From the NCBI GenBank assembly GCA_963705325.1, contig OY970069.1:3968001-4032000 (forward strand): a stretch of 64,000 nucleotides of DNA. The letters run 5' to 3'. Of the stretch, positions 50,113 to 58,180 are shown in pieces. The stretch is from DATARH01 sp963705325 (lineage in GTDB: Bacteria > Pseudomonadota > Alphaproteobacteria > ATCC43930 > CGMCC-115725). Both the position numbers and the translations under genes were made by a program. Within the stretch, counting starts at the first letter, position 1; each line of letters begins with the position of its first letter. The notes beneath the pieces are model-generated. The model had not been told where the DNA came from, did no database searches, and saw only the letters and a list, made by a program, of their open reading frames with translations.

Positions 50113-51373
50113 ATGTTGAGAATCTATCGACGCGCCGCCGGCGCGGCTCTTCTTGGCCTGACGTTCGCGCCAGCGGTTGCCCTAGCGGAAGACGCCTCGG
50201 CGACACCGCAGGGCCTGATCAGCTTCCTGCCGGCGCCAAGCGCACCAGCCGATAAAGCCAAGCTCGGTGTGAATGTCGCGAGCCTGCCGTCGGACGGGGT
50301 CGCCGTGGCGCCGCCGGTGCCGCCCGCGACCAGCGGGCTCTACTTCACGGCGGACGGGTCGTGGCAGCATTTCGACCTGCCCAACGTCAATCTCGGCTTC
50401 GCCAATACGACCAACGGAACCGCCACGACGCCATTCGCCTACGCCGGCCCGAGCGTCAACACGAACGTTACCGCAAGCGGCTACGGGGTCGATCTGGCGG
50501 CGGGCTATCACCTGCCGCCAGGCATGCTGTCGCCGGCATGGGGCGCCGCGCCGCGAGTTCGAGCTCGATCTTAGCATGGTGGACGCCAGCCAGAAGCTCA
50601 GCACGCTGGTCGTCCCACAGGTGGATTCGGGCGCCGCGGTCACCGGTCTGATGCTGAATGGCGTGGTGATCAACGACGCGCCGATCTGCAACCTCGCTGC
50701 CCTCGGATTCGACGCCAGTTGCCCGACGAAGTCATCGGAAGTCTCGGACTATTCGACCTGGCATTTGGGGTTGAAGGGTGCCAGCGAATTCCAGTTCGGC
50801 ATGGTCACGGCGACGCCGTCGCTGAGCGTCATAGGCGGCGAAGGGCAGAACGATACCCACGTCGCCCAGTTCCAGACGCAATTGGTCGCGGGCACTCCAG
50901 GTTTCATGCAAAACTACGCGGCGCATACCAAGCTGCGCTGGGACGATGTCGGCGGCAAGGTCGGGCTGCAGTTGAAAACGCCCTTGGCCAACACGCTGAC
51001 TGCCGCGATCAGTGGCTCGCTCGCGCTGGTCGACCGCGAGACCTCGCTGCGCGGAAGCGACATTTTCTTCAGCAATTTTCCAGGAATCATCCCCCTACCG
51101 CCGCAGATCTCGCCGATGCTCAGCACGGTTTCGAGCAGCAAGAACACCGCGGCGTTCCTGTCGAATGTCGAGGGCAGCCTCAACTTCCAGGTGACGCCGG
51201 CGGTATCGCTGCGGATTTTCGGCGGGATGAACTACGACAATTCGGTCCCCGGGGTGAAAGCGCCAACCTTCTTCGGCAGCGAGATCGCCTCGCCCGGCGG
51301 CAGCCCGGCGCGGGTCAAGTTTGTCGGCGAGATCAGCTATTACGGCGGCGCCGGTTTCGTCGTCCACTTCTAG
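50113..51373 (+). pseudogene. Outer-membrane beta-barrel paralogue B, frame broken once
   Basis: It begins with the signal peptide LRIYRRAAGAALLGLTFAPA then VALA. The frame is lost at 50,558-50,559 where an extra T turns 'RVELDLSMV' into a stop a few codons later. The remainder to 51,373 is in another frame (DLSMVDASQKLSTLVVPQVD, then VGEISYYGGAGFVVHF). Without the extra base it is 419 residues. It is about 70-80% alike with paralogue A by eye. Both members of the pair are therefore interrupted in this sequence. Confidence 0.85.
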
Positions 51374-51416
51374 AACGACCCCCGTGGTCTCCGGCTTGCG
51401 CCGGGGTGCGCTCTTG

Positions 51417-52766
51417 TTAAGGTCGCAGCAACCCGACCAGCGGCGCGACGCTCGCGGCGTTCCGGAAATCGTGGATCACACCGAGGCTCGCCTCGATCTG
51501 GCTTTGCCTGAGCCCTGAATTCGGCATCAGCATCAGGTACTTGGCCTCGATATCGTTCCACGCGATGCCGAGCGCCGCTGAACCGTGCGGTAGCAACACC
51601 GTGCTGGTGCTTTCGCGGCCGTCGGTGGCGCGGATCGTTACTGTTGCGCCCTGCCGGTAGCGGTCGGCATTTTCCGTCGGCGGTGGCCCGACGGTGATCT
51701 TGTCGATCAGCCGGTGGATCACCGGGTCTGCAATCTTCTCCGGGGAGCAGTGAACCCAGCCGAAATGCTTGTCGGCGGCGCCGGCGGCGGTGAAGTAGTG
51801 CGGACTGTGGGCCATGTCGATCAGGTCACTGGGGTGCTTCGGCCCGCCGAGGCGGGTGAGGCCCGGCCGCGACACAGTGATGCTCTCGATCTCGCCCGCG
51901 GCGATGTTGCCTTGGCGCGCCGCATTGGCCGCCGCTTCGCCAAACGCGTGATAGGGATGCCCGCCCGGCACCAGTTTGACGGCCATGTCGGTGAGGATGT
52001 CCCAATCGTCCCCGGCCGGTGTACCAAGGCTCGACACGTCGATGCCGCCATAGACCTTGAGGAAGCCGGTCGGGCCTTCGAGGATGGTCTCCTCGGCGAC
52101 AAAGCCCTTCTGCGCCGCGAGCGCCGCGTCGATCCCAGCGCGGGTCACCAGGCTCGCGTGATATTCCCGGGCAACGCTGGTGTCGGCGGCCTTGACGAGC
52201 CCGCTCGCCGAGGTCGCGGCGAGGGCAATCGTCTGCGTCAGACGCTCGGCGTCGAGCTTCAACAGCTTTCCGGCCGCGACCGCGGCGGCGAAGATCGCCA
52301 TCGTCGAGCCGTGGTGCCCGCGCTCGCGGAAATCGGGGCTCACGGGATCGCTGATCCGCCCCGCCGCCTCGTAGCCGCAGACCATCGCCGCCAGCACGTC
52401 GCGCCCGCTGGCGCCGGTGCGTTCGGCCAGCGCCAGCGCGGTCGCGGTCAGCGGTGTGCCGCAATGGACGATGGCGCGCAGGTCGCTGTCGTCCGAGGCC
52501 GCGGCGTCGCTCATGATCGCGTTGACCTGCGCGGCCTCGGCGGCCGGCAGCTTCGGCCCGCTGTCGAACCACAGCGAGGCCTGCGCCGAGCCGCCCCGCT
52601 CGCGCGCCAGATCGCGCACGATGCGCGCTGAGACGATCTCCTTGCCGCACGCGGCACTAGCCAGCGTACTGGCGATCAGCATCGCCGCATAATCGGTAGC
52701 GCGCGGCGGCAGATCGTCATAGCCGAGAGGCGCGAGGAAGCCGGCGAGGTCGCGGGCGAGGCTCAT
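51417..52766 (-). CDS. MmgE/PrpD-family protein
   Basis: 449 residues. The family pattern is seen in AQVNAIMSDAAASDDSDLRA, DVLAAMVCGYEAAGRISDPV, FRERGHHGSTMAIFAAAVAA and GLVKAADTSVAREYHASLVT. Members include 2-methylcitrate dehydratase and aconitate decarboxylase; Asp/His pairs in the N-terminal half bind substrate. Which acid is handled is not clear. It overlaps the upstream gene by four bases and lies in an operon with a CaiB transferase, so it probably dehydrates or cleaves the matching CoA-linked acid. Confidence 0.85.
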   Translation of the reverse strand: MSLARDLAGFLAPLGYDDLPPRATDYAAMLIASTLASAACGKEIVSARIVRDLARERGGSAQASLWFDSGPKLPAAEAAQVNAIMSDAAASDDSDLRAIVHCGTPLTATALALAERTGASGRDVLAAMVCGYEAAGRISDPVSPDFRERGHHGSTMAIFAAAVAAGKLLKLDAERLTQTIALAATSASGLVKAADTSVAREYHASLVTRAGIDAALAAQKGFVAEETILEGPTGFLKVYGGIDVSSLGTPAGDDWDILTDMAVKLVPGGHPYHAFGEAAANAARQGNIAAGEIESITVSRPGLTRLGGPKHPSDLIDMAHSPHYFTAAGAADKHFGWVHCSPEKIADPVIHRLIDKITVGPPPTENADRYRQGATVTIRATDGRESTSTVLLPHGSAALGIAWNDIEAKYLMLMPNSGLRQSQIEASLGVIHDFRNAASVAPLVGLLRP

Positions 52767-53335
52767 TGCTTTTCGGTCCAGCTCTCGGAGAACGCCAGCG
52801 CGCAGGTGCTGAACGGCCGGCCCTCGCGCTCGATGATCACCGGCCGCCCCGCCGCCTCGACGCCATCGACGGTCAGCCGCGCGCCGTTCGCCGGAATCAG
52901 CAGCGTGCAGACACCATATTGCCGCCCGCCTTCGCCCGGCTGGGTGTGGATCAGCATCGGCTCGCCGATCCAGTACCAGGTGAGGCTGACCTCGCCGTCG
53001 CCGGTCAACGCGGTCTCGGTCCAGAAATAGCGCGGGTCGCCGGATTTGCTGAACTCGGCCTCGTGCACCGGGATCGCGGTGTCGGCGGTCTCGGGGTTGA
53101 GCATCCCCTGCACCGTCGTCTGCAGCCAGCGTGCCATCGCGATGTTGTCGGAGTAGATACGCCAGCGGTTCTCGGTGAGCTCGCTCTTCAGATAGAGCAC
53201 ATGGCCCGGTCCGGCGGGACAGGTGATGATGCGCCAGAAACTGGCGTTGGTGGTGAACGGCTCGGCGCCGGTCGCCGACAGGCGGATGAAGGGGTTTTCG
53301 CCGGTCAGAATGATCTTGTTGGGATCAGCGGCCAT
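52763..53335 (-). CDS. Conserved protein of unknown function
   Basis: 190 residues, soluble, beta-rich: KIILTGENPFIRLSATGAEP, FWRIITCPAGPGHVLYLKSE, ETALTGDGEVSLTWYWIGEP and GVCTLLIPANGARLTVDGVE. No domain is recognised. It is set between a CaiB-type CoA transferase and an MmgE/PrpD gene with 4- and 10-base spacing, so it belongs to the same pathway. Confidence 0.75.
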   Translation of the reverse strand: MAADPNKIILTGENPFIRLSATGAEPFTTNASFWRIITCPAGPGHVLYLKSELTENRWRIYSDNIAMARWLQTTVQGMLNPETADTAIPVHEAEFSKSGDPRYFWTETALTGDGEVSLTWYWIGEPMLIHTQPGEGGRQYGVCTLLIPANGARLTVDGVEAAGRPVIIEREGRPFSTCALAFSESWTEKQ

Positions 53336-53345
53336 GGGTTCCTCC

Positions 53346-54551
53346 TTAGACGATCTTCTCCTCGTGCAGCGCGGCGATCTCCGCCGCGCCGTAGCCCAAA
53401 CTCGACAATATTTCGTCCGTGTGCTCGCCGATCAGCGGCGCGCGCCGACGATAGGTGCCGGGCGTCTCGCTAAGTTCGATCGGCGTCGGCGCCAGCGGCA
53501 GCGTGCCGGCGACGCCGGGAAATTCGCGCTCCACCAGCAGCCCGGCCTCACGGATATGCGGCTCGTCGAGCGCCTGTTGCGGCGAATAGACCTGGCCCGC
53601 CACGATGCTGGCCTGCTCGAGCGCCGCGAGGGCCTCCTCGCAACGCCGCGCGGCGCACCACGCGGTCATCCGCTCGGTGATCGCCGCGCCGTTGTCGGCG
53701 CGCGACTGGTCGTCCTGGAAGCGCGGATCGTTGACCCAACCAGGTTCACCGACCATCTCGCACCAGCGGCCGAACATATAAGGGCCGATCACTGTGGTAA
53801 CGATCCAGCCGTCCTTGCAGCGATAGACGTCGCCCGGCGCGTTGTTGAAACCGCGGTTGACGGTCGCAACGCGGTTCACCTTGGTCAGCGCCTGCTCCAT
53901 CAGCACGGCGTTGCTGATCGCGGTGGCGGTGCGCAGCAGGGCGCCCTCGACCTTCTGCCCCCTCCCGGTCTTGCCGCGCTCCATCAGCGCCGCCAGTGTG
54001 CCGAAGGCCGAGAGAAACGCGGTGCCGAAATCGACCCAGGGCACCTTGGTCATAATCGGCTGATCGGGCATGCCGGAAAGATAGACCGCGCCGCTCATCG
54101 CCTGGCCGATCCCGTCGAAGCCGTGCTTATGGCTAAGCCTGCCGCCGGCGCCGAAACCGGTGACGGTGGTGAGAATGATGTCGGGCTTGGTCGCGCGCAG
54201 GCTGTCGAGATCGAGCGCCAGGGAGCGCAACACCCGCGGCGGCAGGTTGGCGACGACGACATCGGCAGTCGCGACCAGCTTCCTGACGATCTCGCGGCCC
54301 TTCGGCGCCGCCGGGTCAAGCGTCATGCCGAGCTTGTTGCGGTTCATCGCGATGTACATCGCGCCGCCGGCGCCCATTGGTCCGTTGGCAGGCCCGGCGC
54401 CGACCGGGATCATGCCGCGATCTTCGCCGCCCTCGCGGCGCTCGATGCGGATCACCTCCGCGCCGAGATCGCCGAGCAGCGCGGCGCAGAACGGCCCGGC
54501 GATATAGCGCCCAAAGTCGAGGACACGGATTCCGTCAAGTACCCCAGCCAC
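53346..54551 (-). CDS. CaiB/BaiF-type CoA transferase (2)
   Basis: 401 residues. Start LDGIRVLDFGRYIAGPFCAA, then LGDLGAEVIRIERREGGEDR, VVANLPPRVLRSLALDLDSL, VYLSGMPDQPIMTKVPWVDF (catalytic Asp at the end), and close RRRAPLIGEHTDEILSSLGY. Family III CoA transferase. First gene of a leftward three-gene operon with the unknown protein and MmgE/PrpD. Confidence 0.9.
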   Translation of the reverse strand: MAGVLDGIRVLDFGRYIAGPFCAALLGDLGAEVIRIERREGGEDRGMIPVGAGPANGPMGAGGAMYIAMNRNKLGMTLDPAAPKGREIVRKLVATADVVVANLPPRVLRSLALDLDSLRATKPDIILTTVTGFGAGGRLSHKHGFDGIGQAMSGAVYLSGMPDQPIMTKVPWVDFGTAFLSAFGTLAALMERGKTGRGQKVEGALLRTATAISNAVLMEQALTKVNRVATVNRGFNNAPGDVYRCKDGWIVTTVIGPYMFGRWCEMVGEPGWVNDPRFQDDQSRADNGAAITERMTAWCAARRCEEALAALEQASIVAGQVYSPQQALDEPHIREAGLLVEREFPGVAGTLPLAPTPIELSETPGTYRRRAPLIGEHTDEILSSLGYGAAEIAALHEEKIV

Positions 54552-54559
54552 CGCTCACT

Positions 54560-54579
54560 CCCCCGCTTGGTCGCGGGGG
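54560..54579 (-). terminator. Hairpin downstream of the 98-residue gene
   Basis: Stem CCCCCGC/GCGGGGG with a 6-base loop. It lies directly after the stop of the gene at 54,581-54,877 and before the CaiB start. No T-run follows, so it may be a weak or Rho-assisted terminator. Confidence 0.4.
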
Positions 54580-54580
54580 C

Positions 54581-54877
54581 TTAGCGTAACGGTCGTGCGG
54601 GCCCGCGCAAGAGGCCTGCGATAATGCCCACGATGGTCAGAGCGCCGATCGCGGCCAGCCCGAACACCGCCGCGCCAAGCAGAAAGACGATCAGGAAAGC
54701 CGCGACCACGCCGGCCCCGAGGGTCAACAGCGCGATCCCGAGCGGGCCGATAGGCCTGACATAGACGTGGTGGGTATTATGCAGGTCACTCGTCACCCAA
54801 ACCCGCGATCCGCGCGGCAACGGCGCTCCGGGCGGGATGATCTCGGGCTCGGGATGGCGGTCAAGGGGATCGGTCAT
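54581..54877 (-). CDS. Small membrane protein of unknown function
   Basis: 98 residues. A soluble start (DPLDRHPEPEIIPPGAPLPR, then GSRVWVTSDLHNTHHVYVRP) is followed by one long or two short membrane spans (IGPLGIALLTLGAGVVAAFL, then VFGLAAIGALTIVGIIAGLL). Residues HNTHHVYV are notable. Found as small orphan genes in many Hyphomicrobiales; function not known. Confidence 0.7.
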   Translation of the reverse strand: MTDPLDRHPEPEIIPPGAPLPRGSRVWVTSDLHNTHHVYVRPIGPLGIALLTLGAGVVAAFLIVFLLGAAVFGLAAIGALTIVGIIAGLLRGPARPLR

Positions 54878-54945
54878 GCGTTGGTCTCACAACGGCGGTC
54901 ACACCCATGTGGGCGGGCCGCCGGCGCAAGGCAATGGCTGCGCCG

Positions 54946-55344
54946 CTAGCGCCGCACTTCGTCGATGCTGTAGGCGCCCGAGCCGACGAGAAAGAAATAG
55001 AAGAAGATGAAGCAGAAGAGGATTGCCAAGCCGCCACCGTTGATAATCGGGAAAAAGCTCCGCGGCGCGTGGCGCAGGAAATAAGCGAACGCCATCTCAC
55101 CCGACATCACGAACGCGACACAGCGGGTGAACAGCCCGAGCGTAAAGAAGGTACCGCCGACAAACTCGAAGATTCCGGCAAACCATGCGAGCTGGAACGC
55201 GTGAAGGCTGTCGAACGCCGTGCCGTGCGGCCAGCCGAAGAGCTTGGCGAGACCGTATTGCAGGATCACCAGCCCGACCACGATGCGCATAATACCGAGG
55301 AAGCGATGCGCCCAAGGCGCGTTCCCGGCTGCTGTATTTTGCAT
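54946..55344 (-). CDS. DoxX-family membrane protein
   Basis: 132 residues from the ATG at 55,342-55,344, with GAGG upstream; the longer frame to 55,416 is not needed. Four membrane spans with the DoxX pattern: FLGIMRIVVGLVILQYGLAK, LFGWPHGT, FAGIFEFVGGTFFTLGLFTR, and FVMSGEMAFAYFLRHAPRSF. DoxX proteins act in thiosulfate oxidation and redox stress. No partner gene is nearby. Confidence 0.85.
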   Translation of the reverse strand: MQNTAAGNAPWAHRFLGIMRIVVGLVILQYGLAKLFGWPHGTAFDSLHAFQLAWFAGIFEFVGGTFFTLGLFTRCVAFVMSGEMAFAYFLRHAPRSFFPIINGGGLAILFCFIFFYFFLVGSGAYSIDEVRR

Positions 55345-55433
55345 TTCCGGCCTCATGAATAACCGATTGCAATGTGCTGCAGCCGTCTGCGTCCCAGTGT
55401 AGAACTTCCGTCGCAACCAAAGGGTTCACACCG

Positions 55434-56193
55434 ATGTCAACACCCGCTCAAATCGCCGTGATCACCGGAGCCGGCAGCGGCATCGGCCGCGCCACCGCGC
55501 ATGCGCTGCTCGAAGACGGCTGGACCGTGGTTCTGGCCGGCCGGCGCAAGGACATGCTCGAAGAGACTGCTCGGCTTGCGAATGCGCCGCCGCCGCGGAC
55601 GCTCGCGGTCCCCACCGACGTGACCGACAAGGATTTCGATCGCCGCGCTGTTCGACAAGGTCAAAGCGACGTACGGGCGGATCGATCTTTTGTTCAACAA
55701 CGCCGGCACCAGCACGCGCGGCATCCCGTTCGAGGAACTGACCTACGAACAGTGGATGAATGTCGTGCAGACCAACCTGACCGGCTCGTTCCTGTGCGCC
55801 CAGCACGCGTTCCGCATGATGAAGGAACAGGACCCGCGCGGCGGCCGCATCATCAACAATGGCTCGGTCTCGGCGCATGTGCCGCGGCGAAACTCGACCC
55901 CCTATGTCGCGACCAAGCACGCGCTGACCGGGCTCACCCGGTCGCTATCGTTGGACGGACGTGGGCTCGATATCGCCTGCGGGCAGATCGACATCGGCAA
56001 CGCCGCGACCGAACGCAACACCGACACCTCGGTCGGCCGGCTCCAGGCCACCGGCAAGGTCGAAGCCGAGGCGCGCATCGACGTGCGCCACGTCGCCAAC
56101 GGCGTGCGCTATATGGCGAGCCTGCCGCTCGACGCCAATGTCCAGTTCATGACGGTAATGGCGACCAAGATGCCCTATATCGGGCGGGGATAG
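55434..56193 (+). pseudogene. SDR-family oxidoreductase, frame broken once
   Basis: 252 residues after removal of one T near 55,635. The nucleotide-binding TGAGSGIGRA is intact at the N-terminus. The rest, in another frame, has RIDLLFNNAGTS, SVSAHVPRRNSTPYVATKHA with the Tyr-x3-Lys pair, and the end ATKMPYIGRG. The join 'TDVTDKDSIAALFDKVK' is natural. It would be an NAD(P)H-dependent reductase or dehydrogenase. A sequencing error is a likely cause of the break. Confidence 0.85.
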
Positions 56194-56255
56194 GACAGTC
56201 CTGAGACCCTTCCCACCCCTGCAAGGGGTCGGCTCCGCTCGTCCCGGGATAGAAG

Positions 56256-56504
56256 CTAGGGGAGCTTCCGCTGCTCCTCGAGTTCGGTCCAGACCTCGAA
56301 CAAGATGGCGGTGTGCTCCGGATCGTCGGCCACCGCATCGACAACGGCGCTGCCCAACATGCTGAAGGCATCTTCCTCGGTGTTGTCGGCCTGCAAGTCG
56401 CCAAGAGCCTCGCTGATGTAGTCGGCGATAAGCTCCTGGTCGGTGGTTGCCTTCGACTTCTCGATGCAATCGGCGATCACCGCCATCGGATTTGGGTCGG
56501 GCAT
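56256..56504 (-). CDS. Small acidic helical protein
   Basis: 82 residues from the ATG at 56,502-56,504. Acidic: PDPNPMAVIADCIEKSKATT, then ELIADYISEALGDLQADNTE and EHTAILFEVWTELEEQRKLP. No domain and no membrane span recognised. It stands alone, 51 bases after the convergent SDR gene, with a terminator-like hairpin upstream that belongs to the next gene. Confidence 0.55.
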   Translation of the reverse strand: MPDPNPMAVIADCIEKSKATTDQELIADYISEALGDLQADNTEEDAFSMLGSAVVDAVADDPEHTAILFEVWTELEEQRKLP

Positions 56505-56577
56505 CGCGGTCTCCCTGAGTTTCTCTCCACAGCACGGCGCCAAACTCGCGGCCGCCGAGGCCGCACCACCGGGCACC

Positions 56578-56609
56578 AAAAGGGCGCTTCCGATTAAAGA
56601 AACGCCCTT
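56578..56609 (-). terminator. Terminator after the DUF1993 gene
   Basis: On the minus strand AAGGGCG pairs with CGCCCTT around a 16-base loop, followed by TT. It lies 35 bases after the stop of the gene at 56,644-57,153. Confidence 0.6.
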
Positions 56610-56643
56610 CTTGGTCCTAGTCTTTGCCGGATCTGGCGGCTAG

Positions 56644-57153
56644 TTACGTCGGCATCGGGCCGAGATAGTCGCGCTTGGCGAGGTTGACGCCGGTGCTGCG
56701 GATGATGTCGTACGCCGTCGTCGCGTGGAACTGCACCTGCAGCATGGCGAAATGATAGAGGTAGTTCTGGCACTTGAACTCGCGCGGCTGGCCGCCCATC
56801 GGGACGGTGATGACCGTATCTTCCTTCCCGTCGATCTGGTCCGCCTTGAGCCCCTTCAGGAAGTCGACGGTTTTGTCGATGCGCGCTTGCATCTCGGCGA
56901 AACTATTGTCCTGGTCGGGGAAGGACGGCAGCGTGACCCCGGCGACCCGGCCGGCTCCGGATGAATGAGTGCAGACCTGCCGGACCTGACGCTCGAGCGT
57001 GAACATGTCGGGGTAGAGCCGCAGGTTCAGCACCACGGCGGTATCCCATTTCTGCGCGGTGGCGTGTTCCTCGGCCTTCTGCAGCACGGTCTTGAGGCCG
57101 CTGAGCAGCTGCAGGCACACCGGGACAAAGCCGCTATACATCGTGACTGCCAT
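56644..57153 (-). CDS. DUF1993-family protein (DinB-like fold)
   Basis: 169 residues from the ATG at 57,151-57,153. The pattern TMYSGFVPVCLQLLSGLKTV, LQKAEEHATAQKWDTAVVLN, LRLYPDMFTLERQVRQVCTH and FHATTAYDIIRSTGVNLAKR matches DUF1993, a four-helix DinB-like family. His residues in QNYLYHFAMLQVQFHATTAY may form the metal site. The function is unknown in all members. A terminator follows. Confidence 0.9.
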   Translation of the reverse strand: MAVTMYSGFVPVCLQLLSGLKTVLQKAEEHATAQKWDTAVVLNLRLYPDMFTLERQVRQVCTHSSGAGRVAGVTLPSFPDQDNSFAEMQARIDKTVDFLKGLKADQIDGKEDTVITVPMGGQPREFKCQNYLYHFAMLQVQFHATTAYDIIRSTGVNLAKRDYLGPMPT

Positions 57154-57240
57154 GGAAAGCTCCTTCATGGAGGTTGGGGGAAATCGATCCGGGCCGATCT
57201 TAGTCCGCCGTGTGGAGCAGACAAGCTGGATGTCGGATGT

Positions 57241-57348
57241 GCGTCCTTCGAGGCCTCGCTGCGCGAGGCGCCTCAGGATGAGGAAGGTCTACGGATGCCG
57301 CTGACAAGGGCCGCCTCATTCTGAGGTGCGACCGAAGGAAGCCTCGAG
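57241..57348. repeat. Dispersed imperfect palindrome, family D
   Basis: It begins GCGTCCTTCGAGGCCTCGCT and has CCTCATTCTGAGGTGCGACC near the other end, which is its partial inverse. It occupies most of the 213-base spacer before the Lin0512 gene. Single copy in the window. Confidence 0.6.
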
Positions 57349-57366
57349 AAAAACCGCTGGTGCAGC

Positions 57367-57717
57367 CTAACGTGCTTGCGGCAACTCCATGCGCACCGCG
57401 ACCGCAGCGCTAGCGACAACAGCGGTGTCGTGGCCTCCGTCGCTGGGGATGTCGAGCCCGCCCTTGACGACCTTAACCGTCACCTGGCCGTGCGGCAGCG
57501 CCGCCTTGACCGCCGCGGCGTCAACCTTCTCCGGCCGCTGCGCGCCGATCGTCACCTCGACCTGCATCTGCTTCGAGTCGAGGCCGAAGCTGCGGATGAA
57601 CGAGAGCGACGAGTGATGCAGCGCGTCCTGCACCGCGCGGATCGCCGCCTTGGTGTAGTCGCCGCCGTGCAGGTCGTTGCCCGAGCCCATTTCGAGGATG
57701 ATGCGTTTTGCCGCCAT
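57367..57717 (-). CDS. Lin0512-family protein, intact copy
   Basis: 116 residues from the ATG at 57,715-57,717. The family opening AAKRIILEMGSGNDLHGGDY, then TKAAIRAVQDALHHSSLSFI, the middle MQVEVTIGAQRPEKVDAAAV, and the end GGLDIPSDGGHDTAVVASAA are all present. Lin0512 is a widespread family of unknown function. A broken paralogue lies directly upstream (11 bases), in the same direction. Confidence 0.9.
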   Translation of the reverse strand: MAAKRIILEMGSGNDLHGGDYTKAAIRAVQDALHHSSLSFIRSFGLDSKQMQVEVTIGAQRPEKVDAAAVKAALPHGQVTVKVVKGGLDIPSDGGHDTAVVASAAVAVRMELPQAR

Positions 57718-57728
57718 GTCCGCCTCCC

Positions 57729-58065
57729 TCACGGAACATCGAGCCGCACGACGGCGGCGGCGTGCGCCAGCACCATCGAGTCGGTGCCGGAATCGTTGGG
57801 GATTTCGAGCCCGCCTTCGACGACCTCGACCGTGCCGGTGCCGTGCGGCAGCACCGCCAGCACCTGCGCCTTGTCGACCTTCTCGGGATGCGGCACGCCA
57901 ATCCTCACCTCGACCTGCATCGAGTTCGACCGGCAACCCGACCGCGTCGGCGATGGAGAGCGAGTTGTGCCAGAGCGCGTCGCGCAGCGCCCGCACCGCC
58001 GCCTTGGTGTAATCCGCGCCGCGAATATCGGTGCCCATGCCCAGTTCGAGCACCATGCGTTTCAT
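57729..58065 (-). pseudogene. Lin0512-family paralogue, frame broken once
   Basis: 111 residues after removing one C near 57,926. N-part: KRMVLELGMGTDIRGADYTK, then AAVRALRDALWHNSLSIADA. C-part: MQVEVRIGVPHPEKVDKAQV, then GGLEIPNDSGTDSMVLAHAA. The restored joint is 'GLPVESMQVEV', in line with the intact copy. In this family tandem pairs are common and probably form a hetero-oligomer, so the break may be an assembly error. Confidence 0.85.
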
Positions 58066-58082
58066 GACCATGGTCCGGCCTC

Positions 58083-58173
58083 GTCATTGCGAGCGAAGCA
58101 AAGCAATCTCGATCCGCCGCGGACACCTTAGCACGAGATTGCCGCGTCGCGCGGACGCGCGCCTCGCAATGAC
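58083..58173. repeat. Palindromic element, family B, copy 3
   Basis: 91 bp. It begins GTCATTGCGAGCG and ends CCTCGCAATGAC, with inner arms GCAATCTCG and CGAGATTGC. It fills the gap between the Lin0512 pair and the GMC gene. Confidence 0.9.
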
Positions 58174-58180
58174 AACGCCT

